Shown here one piece after another: positions 6,728 through 11,582 of a DNA stretch of 11,582 nt. The notes beneath the pieces are model-generated. The model searched no databases and was not told the origin of the DNA. It was given only the letters and a program-made list of their open reading frames with translations. Both the position numbers and the translations under genes were made by a program. This DNA comes from Nitrospirota bacterium (lineage in GTDB: Bacteria; Nitrospirota_A; Leptospirillia; Leptospirillales; Leptospirillaceae): positions 1-11,582 of the forward strand of contig JAKBTA010000040.1 of the NCBI GenBank assembly GCA_021844645.1, read 5' to 3'. The number at the start of each line of letters is the position of its first letter. The first letter of the stretch is position 1.

Positions 6728-7591
6728 TCAGTTTTTGGCTCCGGCAGAGCCGGAGGGATCTCCAGATAACTGTCTGGACTTTTTCACTGTAGCCGAAATG
6801 GACTCAATGAATGCCCCTCTGACAGCCCTGTCTTCAAGACTTGCGATTCCTTCAATCGTTGTTCCACCGGGGGAAGAGACATACCCCTTCAGCTCTGAAG
6901 GAGAACACCCGGAAAGGAGGAGTGTTCCCGTTCCCAAAAACATCTGGGCCACCAGAAGAGAAGCTGTCTCCCTCTTGAGACCAAACAATACCCCCGCATC
7001 GACAAGAGCGTCGCCAACGAGAGCCATAAGGCCCGGACCTGAACCCGCAAGAGCCGTCGCGATATCAAAATCCTTTTCCTCAAGAATGAGCGATTTCCCC
7101 ATCCGGGAAAAGAGGTCCAAGACAAGTCGTTCATCAGAAGACGTTGCCGTGGATCCCGGAGCAATCAGGGTCATGCCCTCTCCGGTTGTCAGTGCAAGAT
7201 TAGACATGGTCCTGACCCATCGGAACTCCGGAGCATGCCGTTCAAGGAGTGCCAGAGTGATTCCTGCCATAACAGAAATCGCCAGAACAGGAGAAGAAAG
7301 GCGCTTCAGCTCTCCTGCCAATGATAAGAATCGGTCGGGCTTTACGGCCAGAAATATGATTTCAGGGAAACGTCCATTTTCAATGGCTTTTTCGACTGAA
7401 GAAAAGGTGGAAACAGCATAAAGGGAAGCAACCCGCTCCCTGGTGGCATCAGCCGGTTCAATGACCAGAAGATCTTTCTCCCGGCCCATCCCGGAAAAAT
7501 ACGCGTGAGCCCCTCTCAGAAAGGCTTCCCCCATTTTCCCGCATCCGATCACCCATATGGCCGAGGGGTTAGACAGGGTGTGATCTCCCAA
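6728..7591 (-). CDS. proC: Pyrroline-5-carboxylate reductase
   Basis: Catalyses the last step of proline synthesis, NAD(P)H-dependent reduction of pyrroline-5-carboxylate, in the cytoplasm. With the TTG start at 7591 it has 287 residues (family about 265-280). The N-terminal Rossmann motif is VIGCGKMGEAF (about 14-24). LAVKPDRF (81-88), SVMAGI (106-111) and the P5CR signature SPGGTTIEG (240-248) near the C-terminus identify the family. The site normally read as MxNTP is MSNLA here, and GSGPAY reads GSGPGL, so it is divergent around the substrate pocket. The frame is open back to an ATG at 7672, but that would add 27 untypical residues and overlap yggS by 104 nt. The TTG at 7591 has AAGGAAG about 6 nt upstream and overlaps yggS by 23 nt. 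The start is the uncertain part. Its place between yggS and yggT is where Bacillus carries sepF. Confidence 0.93.
   Translation of the reverse strand: MGDHTLSNPSAIWVIGCGKMGEAFLRGAHAYFSGMGREKDLLVIEPADATRERVASLYAVSTFSSVEKAIENGRFPEIIFLAVKPDRFLSLAGELKRLSSPVLAISVMAGITLALLERHAPEFRWVRTMSNLALTTGEGMTLIAPGSTATSSDERLVLDLFSRMGKSLILEEKDFDIATALAGSGPGLMALVGDALVDAGVLFGLKRETASLLVAQMFLGTGTLLLSGCSPSELKGYVSSPGGTTIEGIASLEDRAVRGAFIESISATVKKSRQLSGDPSGSAGAKN
6739..6755 (-). repeat. Short GC-rich hairpin at the 3' end of proC
   Basis: CTCCGGC-AGA-GCCGGAG (plus-strand reading) is a perfect 7-bp stem with a 3-nt loop, 8 nt before the proC stop codon begins. In the transcribed (minus) direction it is followed by an A run, not a U run, so it is not a canonical intrinsic terminator. 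It could stabilise or mark a processing point in the polycistronic mRNA upstream of yggT, or simply reflect the encoded Gly/Ser-rich tail. Confidence 0.4.
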
Positions 7592-8294
7592 TGATTTCTT
7601 CCTTTCCAAACAGGATTGTTCCAAGGCGAACCTGTGTGGAGCCCGCCCGAACCGCCTCCAGATAATCTCCACTCATCCCCATGGAAAGAGTGTCCACCGT
7701 TGAACATTGTCCGGATAGCCAATCGAAAAGCCTCCTCCCCCCATCAAAGATCCGGATCGTCTCAGACAGGTCTCCCGAAGGAGATGGAGGAACCCCCATA
7801 ACGAGGAGTCCCTTGAGAACAAGTGACCCATACTTTGAAATCGCGTCCAAAAGGACAGGAAGGGAGTCAGGCGACACACCGCTTCGACCAGGGATCCCGG
7901 AGAGATCGAGCTCTACAAGTATATTCTGGAAAACACCATACTGAAGAGCCATTTGATTCAGGATTGGCAAAATATTCTCCCGGTCAACGCTTGAGATCAG
8001 GTTGACAGGAAAACCTTTGTCTTTTGTCGATCTTCGCTGAAGGGCCCCAATGAAGTGAAAAGGGATACCCTTTCCGGCATTGCCCAGTAGCGCAAGCCTT
8101 GCCGAGAGCTTTTCCCATCGGTTCTCCGCAAGGGGAAGATGCAAGGACGACATTGCAAGGAAATCATTATCGGATGCCGCCTTCGTTACTGCCACAACCT
8201 CCACGGCAGATGCATCTCCCCGAGCGGAGGACTCAACTGCGATCAGCTCACGAATCAGTCCGAGTCGAATGGAGAGAATCTCTTCTCGGGTCAC
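7569..8294 (-). CDS. yggS: YggS/PROSC family PLP-binding protein
   Basis: A 241-residue protein of the single-domain, alanine-racemase-fold YggS (COG0325) family, which binds pyridoxal 5'-phosphate and buffers its supply; no enzyme activity is established. The PLP lysine is K38 in VVAVTKAAS. Next come LAENRWEKL (normally GENxxQE), FHFIGALQRR (79-88), and the C-terminal phosphate-binding signature LSMGMSGDYLEAVRAGSTQV followed by RLGTILFG (203-230). The GTG at 8294 overlaps the pgeF stop as GTGA and puts the lysine near position 36, where it lies in the E. coli protein. A TTG six codons upstream (8312) is an alternative. Neither has a strong ribosome binding site, consistent with coupling to pgeF. 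In other bacteria loss of yggS perturbs amino-acid pools, which fits a neighbour such as proC. Confidence 0.94.
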   Translation of the reverse strand: MTREEILSIRLGLIRELIAVESSARGDASAVEVVAVTKAASDNDFLAMSSLHLPLAENRWEKLSARLALLGNAGKGIPFHFIGALQRRSTKDKGFPVNLISSVDRENILPILNQMALQYGVFQNILVELDLSGIPGRSGVSPDSLPVLLDAISKYGSLVLKGLLVMGVPPSPSGDLSETIRIFDGGRRLFDWLSGQCSTVDTLSMGMSGDYLEAVRAGSTQVRLGTILFGKEEIIGRSHPV

Positions 8295-8938
8295 GTTGCG
8301 GATTGAATCCAATTGATCATGGAACGGCCACTCCTCAAGGATCCCTGTCTACGATGAGAGAAAAAAAGCTCAGGGTGACAGATCGTGCACAGATCGATCG
8401 AACCTGTCTGGCTCGAAGGAACTCCAGCAGAAGCGAGCTGGTGAAGAACCAGTCCAGGAAGGTCAAAATGGTTCGGATGTGCCTTCCGGCCCAAAAAGTC
8501 CGGATAGCGGGACAATGCTTCAGAATGAACCTCCGGACCGACCTCATAACAACAACGACCCGCTGATGGCCCCAGAACAACAAGAAGGTTGGAAGGTGGT
8601 ACATTTCCCTCTTTTTTGAGGCGCTCAAGAGCTTCGGTGACAATTCCCCTTACCGCACCCCGCCATCCGGCGTGAACGGCGCTCACAACCCGCCCCCCCT
8701 TGTCGGCAAACAAAACAGGGAGGCAATCTGCCGTCCAGATCCCGATTCTTGTTCCCGGGGCCTCGGTCCATAGACCATCCGCCTCAAAAGCAGCGTCCCT
8801 GTTTTCATCCACCCTTCTTACATCCACCCCATGGACCTGACGGGCTGTTAGTGGCCTGCTCGCAGGATCCTTGGAAAGAGCAAGTCCAAAACCATGTTCA
8901 ATCCCGTATGAAGACAGGAGTGGATGGCGAAGGTACAC
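8291..8938 (-). CDS. pgeF: PgeF/YfiH family (DUF152, laccase domain) protein
   Basis: A 215-residue cytoplasmic protein of the YfiH/LACC1 family, described as a purine nucleoside phosphorylase/deaminase and as a peptidoglycan-editing factor. The zinc ligands are H36 (QVHG), C72 (TADCLPVLFAD) and H89 (AVHAGWRG). Their spacing of 36 and 17 residues equals that in E. coli YfiH (H71, C107, H124). GPSAGRCCYEVGPEV (123-137) and LCTICHPELFFSHRRQG near the C-terminus are further signatures. I prefer the GTG at 8938, which shares its first base with the ftsZ stop (TAGTG) and has GGGGAG about 8 nt upstream. The frame is open to an ATG at 8962 that would add eight residues but has no ribosome binding site. 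It overlaps yggS by 4 nt. Confidence 0.94.
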   Translation of the reverse strand: MYLRHPLLSSYGIEHGFGLALSKDPASRPLTARQVHGVDVRRVDENRDAAFEADGLWTEAPGTRIGIWTADCLPVLFADKGGRVVSAVHAGWRGAVRGIVTEALERLKKEGNVPPSNLLVVLGPSAGRCCYEVGPEVHSEALSRYPDFLGRKAHPNHFDLPGLVLHQLASAGVPSSQTGSIDLCTICHPELFFSHRRQGSLRSGRSMINWIQSAT

Positions 8939-10119
8939 TAGGCATCTCCCCTCTTTCTCCATATGGCCGGAGTATCAATATGCGCCGGATCGAACTCTGC
9001 CTGATCCTCGCCATCATCCTTCTCACCAGGAAGCTTGTTGACCACAGGCGTCTGCCTCCTGAGGTAGGCGGGAATCGCCTGAAGTGCCTCAGGATCAATC
9101 TCCCCGGAAGAAGCCAAAGGTTCGGAGATCGGAAGTGTTTCGGACTCCGGAGGGTCAAAACCTGCCGCAATCACAGTGATATGGATAGCCTCCTGGGGAG
9201 ACTCATCAACCACTGTTCCAAAAATGATATTGAGTCCCTTCTGACCTTCCTCCTGGATAAGATTTGAAGCTTCCATCACCTCATGGAGAGTCATGTCTGA
9301 TCCTCCGCTGAAGTTCACCAGAACACCTCTTGCGCCCCTTATGGAAGCCTCTTCCAAAAGGGGACTGTTGATCGCGTTTCTGGCGGCTTCAACGGCCCTC
9401 TTTTCTCCGGTCCCTGATCCGATTCCCATAACGGCACGGCCCATTTTGGACATCGTTGTCCGGACATCGGCAAAGTCCAGATTGATCAACCCGGGTTTCG
9501 TGATGATATCCGATATCCCCTGCACGCCCTGACGAAGGATATCATCTGCCGTCTTGAACGCATTTGTCAGGGGAACATCCTTGCCCACCACAGACATCAG
9601 CCGGTCATTGGGAATAACGATCAGTGTGTCCGAATTTTTTTTCAGATCCGCCAGCCCTTTTTGGGCATTAGCCTCTCTCTTTGGCCCTTCAAAGGAAAAG
9701 GGCCTGGTAACGACAGCAACGGTGAGGGCTCCAAGCTCCATTGCAACCTGAGAAACAACTGGTGCCGCTCCGGTACCGGTCCCACCGCCCATTCCCGCTG
9801 TGACAAAAACCATATCCGCACCCTTCAGGACATTCCGGATTTTGTCAATGTCCTCGAGAGCCGCTTTTCTGCCGATATCGGGGTTGGCTCCGGCTCCAAG
9901 TCCACGGCTGGTTGCCCCGCCGATCTGGACCCTGTTTGCGGGAACCCTGTTCAATGCCTGAAGGTCCGTATTGACTGCAACAAACTCAACTCCCGACACT
10001 TCCGCCTGGATCATCGACAAAACAGCGTTGCATCCGCCTCCTCCGACTCCTACAACGATAATGCGAGCGTTCAAAAGACCGGACTGGTTATAGTCGATCA
10101 TCGGCTTCTGGTCTTCCAT
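8938..10119 (-). CDS. ftsZ: Cell division protein FtsZ
   Basis: The tubulin-like GTPase that polymerises at midcell into the Z-ring. 393 residues. The GTP-binding domain shows [10 protein letters not shown] (24-33), VNTD (49-52), the tubulin signature GGGTGTG (111-117) and TRPFSFEG (138-145). The T7 synergy loop NLDFADV (213-219) has catalytic D215 and D218. The C-terminal globular domain ends near residue 320 (VIAAGF). A variable linker follows with IPAYLRRQ (349-356), and the extreme end is [12 protein letters not shown] (382-393). Both resemble the conserved C-terminal peptide that binds FtsA and other partners, so the motif seems duplicated. The ATG at 10119 has AAAGGA about 8 nt upstream. 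The gene lies 78 nt after ftsA and its stop overlaps the pgeF start. Confidence 0.99.
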   Translation of the reverse strand: MEDQKPMIDYNQSGLLNARIIVVGVGGGGCNAVLSMIQAEVSGVEFVAVNTDLQALNRVPANRVQIGGATSRGLGAGANPDIGRKAALEDIDKIRNVLKGADMVFVTAGMGGGTGTGAAPVVSQVAMELGALTVAVVTRPFSFEGPKREANAQKGLADLKKNSDTLIVIPNDRLMSVVGKDVPLTNAFKTADDILRQGVQGISDIITKPGLINLDFADVRTTMSKMGRAVMGIGSGTGEKRAVEAARNAINSPLLEEASIRGARGVLVNFSGGSDMTLHEVMEASNLIQEEGQKGLNIIFGTVVDESPQEAIHITVIAAGFDPPESETLPISEPLASSGEIDPEALQAIPAYLRRQTPVVNKLPGEKDDGEDQAEFDPAHIDTPAIWRKRGDA

Positions 10120-10197
10120 CAGAACGATCCTTTCACTTATGTTTTCATATCCGGGAATCCGGCTTATCTCGAAAACAAAATCCCTTGGGGCTCTCCA
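10120..10197 (-). other. ftsA-ftsZ intergenic leader
   Basis: 78 nt between the ftsA stop and ftsZ start. It contains the ftsZ ribosome binding site (AAAGGA) and a small CCGG-ATTC-CCGG dyad near 10151-10162. I see no convincing promoter or terminator, although ftsZ often has extra promoters in this position in other bacteria. Confidence 0.3.
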
Positions 10198-11475
10198 TCA
10201 AATAATTTCCTTGATCCAGCTCCAGATGGAGCCAGATGGCTTCTTCTCAGGAGGAGACAGGAGGACCTCCTGCTTTGGAGAATCCAATTCAGGAATCATC
10301 TCACCCCAATGATCCTTTGCGCAGAACAGAAGCCCCACCGCCGAAGAGTACTCCGGAAGAGATGCCCGATCCACCACTCCCTGAACACGGGACTCCACAG
10401 ACCCGAGGGTAATATGAAGGGGAGACAAAACCTTCCGGGCAATTTCAACCATCTGCGGCATATTGCTCACGCCTCCCGTCAGGACAACCCCACGCTGAAG
10501 ATACTGGATATCCACCTTCATCTCCTTGAGGCAGGCCACAACCCGCTCCAGAATCTCGACGAGCCTGGCCTCAACAATTTCGACAACCTCCCTGGAAGGC
10601 GCATCGAGAGCCTCAACAGCCCCTTCGGTCCCGTCGGGGCCAGGTTCGGCAGGAGAGAGTCTTGAAAGCGTCTGGATCTTGATCCTCTCGGCCTCTTCCT
10701 GGGAAACACGTCGAACAATAGCCAGATCCCGAGTCATATTGATGCCACCCAGAGGAATGACCCGCACCCCGACAATGGCCCCATTGACATAAACCGCAAC
10801 ATTGGTTGTTCCGCCACCGATATCGACCAAAACAACCCCAAGCTCTTTGTCATCCTCGGAAAGAACAACCCTCGCACTGGCAAGAGGATGGAGGATCAGA
10901 TCACCATCCGATACCGAAAGCCCGGCCCGTTCGACTGTTCTCTTCAGGTTGGCAATGACCATTTCCGACCCTTTGATCACATGGACCGACGCCTCAAGCC
11001 GATTGCCGACCATCCCGATGGGATTGGGAATTCCGGAAAGGTCGTCTATTGTGTAGGATTTCGGAATAACGTGCAGGATTTCCGATACAGGCCGGTTCAC
11101 CATTGAACGGGCTTCCTGCATGACCTTTTCTATATCCGGAAGCTGAACTTCCCGGTCCCTCAATGCCACGATCACACGCTGATCGGTCCCAACCACTTCG
11201 CCACCGGCAAAACCGACAACAACCTTCTTCACCGGCCTTCCAACAACCCTGACCACCTGATCCAGCGCCCGGTTGATTGCAGATACAGCCTGCTGGACAT
11301 CAACGATCGTCCCATTTCTGATAAAATTTCCTGTAGGAGCAACTCCCACAGAAACAATCTCGAACAAGTTGTCTTCGAGCGCATTTCCGACGATCGCAAC
11401 AACCTTCGTCGAACCGAGATCAAGAGCCGCATACAGAGACGTTTCCGGAAAATGTTGCGATTCCTTCAATTCCAT
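10198..11475 (-). CDS. ftsA: Cell division protein FtsA
   Basis: The actin-like ATPase that tethers FtsZ to the membrane. 425 residues from the ATG at 11475. Phosphate-1 motif LDLGSTKVVAIVG (18-30), the 1C subdomain about 85-165 with FAGGEVVG and HVIPKSYTIDD, phosphate-2 motif VDIGGGTTNVAVY (217-229), and adenosine motif GVVLTGGVSNMP (329-340). The C-terminal SGSIWSWIKEII (414-425) is the short amphipathic membrane-targeting helix, reached through a Pro/Ser-rich linker. A ten-residue, Gly/Pro/Glu-rich insert around 275-290 lies in the second half. The frame is open upstream to an ATG at 11535, but those 20 residues overlap the upstream gene's end. The ATG at 11475 has GGTGG 7 nt upstream and lies 22 nt after the upstream stop. 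Confidence 0.98.
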   Translation of the reverse strand: MELKESQHFPETSLYAALDLGSTKVVAIVGNALEDNLFEIVSVGVAPTGNFIRNGTIVDVQQAVSAINRALDQVVRVVGRPVKKVVVGFAGGEVVGTDQRVIVALRDREVQLPDIEKVMQEARSMVNRPVSEILHVIPKSYTIDDLSGIPNPIGMVGNRLEASVHVIKGSEMVIANLKRTVERAGLSVSDGDLILHPLASARVVLSEDDKELGVVLVDIGGGTTNVAVYVNGAIVGVRVIPLGGINMTRDLAIVRRVSQEEAERIKIQTLSRLSPAEPGPDGTEGAVEALDAPSREVVEIVEARLVEILERVVACLKEMKVDIQYLQRGVVLTGGVSNMPQMVEIARKVLSPLHITLGSVESRVQGVVDRASLPEYSSAVGLLFCAKDHWGEMIPELDSPKQEVLLSPPEKKPSGSIWSWIKEII

Positions 11476-11497
11476 AAGAATACCACCCTCATCATCA

Positions 11498-11582
11498 TTA
11501 CACTTTTCCCCACCGATTTCCCCAGAAAGAACCATCAGGACCGCTTATGATATCAACAACAAGACCGGGTGATTTTCTCACA
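11498..11582 (-). CDS. C-terminal end of upstream division gene, possibly ftsQ
   Basis: Only one minus-strand frame is open from the window edge. It reads 27 residues ending SFWGNRWGKV and stops at TAA (11500-11498), 22 nt before the ftsA start. The other two frames stop within 30 to 40 nt. In most bacteria the gene just upstream of ftsA is ftsQ, whose C-terminus ends soon after a hydrophobic strand such as the LVVDII seen here. The fragment is too short to identify on its own, so the ftsQ call rests on position. Confidence 0.45.
   Translation of the reverse strand, partial: VRKSPGLVVDIISGPDGSFWGNRWGKV

Noticed and set aside
6735..7421. 228-codon plus-strand open frame
   Set aside because: Antisense to proC, whose family motifs are clear. 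No ribosome binding site or recognisable product.
9661..10665. 334-codon open frame on the plus strand
   Set aside because: It lies antisense across the 5' part of ftsZ and the 3' part of ftsA, both unmistakable. The translation is low-complexity with no domain, as expected for a shadow frame.
1..11582. Mobile elements, CRISPR arrays, tRNA or rRNA genes, defence systems
   Set aside because: No transposase, integrase, long terminal inverted repeats, regularly spaced repeats or tRNA-like cloverleaf was seen. All gaps are short and the genes are core functions apart from one hypothetical.

Overview
The window is chromosomal DNA of a Gram-negative-type bacterium with about 50% G+C and strong AAGGAGG-like ribosome binding sites. 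Nearly everything is transcribed right to left (minus strand). The gene order ftsA-ftsZ-pgeF-yggS-proC-yggT-divIVA-DUF167 resembles that of Nitrospirota and the former Deltaproteobacteria. A Leptospirillum-like organism is my best guess, but this rests on recall of gene order and protein style, not on a search.

Right two thirds (about 11582 to 5596, minus strand): a compact division and growth gene cluster. It opens with a short open C-terminal fragment, possibly ftsQ, then ftsA, ftsZ, pgeF, yggS, proC, yggT, a DivIVA-like coiled-coil gene and a DUF167 gene. Four junctions overlap: ftsZ/pgeF by 1 nt, pgeF/yggS by 4, yggS/proC by about 23, divIVA/DUF167 by 4. The other gaps are 22 to 78 nt. 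One polycistronic transcript with translational coupling is likely. FtsA and FtsZ build the cytokinetic ring. PgeF, YggS, YggT and DivIVA match the group that lies downstream of ftsZ in Bacillus (the ylm genes and divIVA), except that proC stands where sepF would be.

Middle (4944 to 5591, plus strand): the only gene on the plus strand, an unrecognised single-pass membrane protein. It converges on the DUF167 gene with only 4 nt between the stop codons. A putative promoter and an 11-codon leader ORF precede it.

Left third (4637 to 1, minus strand): a carbon-metabolism group. It contains a dihydrolipoyl-dehydrogenase-like flavoprotein, a phosphoketolase (xfp) and a transaldolase (tal) cut by the window edge. 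Phosphoketolase splits xylulose-5-P or fructose-6-P to acetyl-P, and transaldolase interconverts the sugar phosphates that feed it, so tal and xfp form a coherent module. The flavoprotein has no E1/E2 partner genes in view.

I see no tRNA, rRNA, CRISPR array, insertion sequence, integrase or attachment site, and no convincing rho-independent terminator. Most of the window is ordinary core genome. The least explained parts are the orphan membrane gene with its leader, the FtsZ tail with two conserved-peptide-like motifs, and the atypical redox centre of the flavoprotein.
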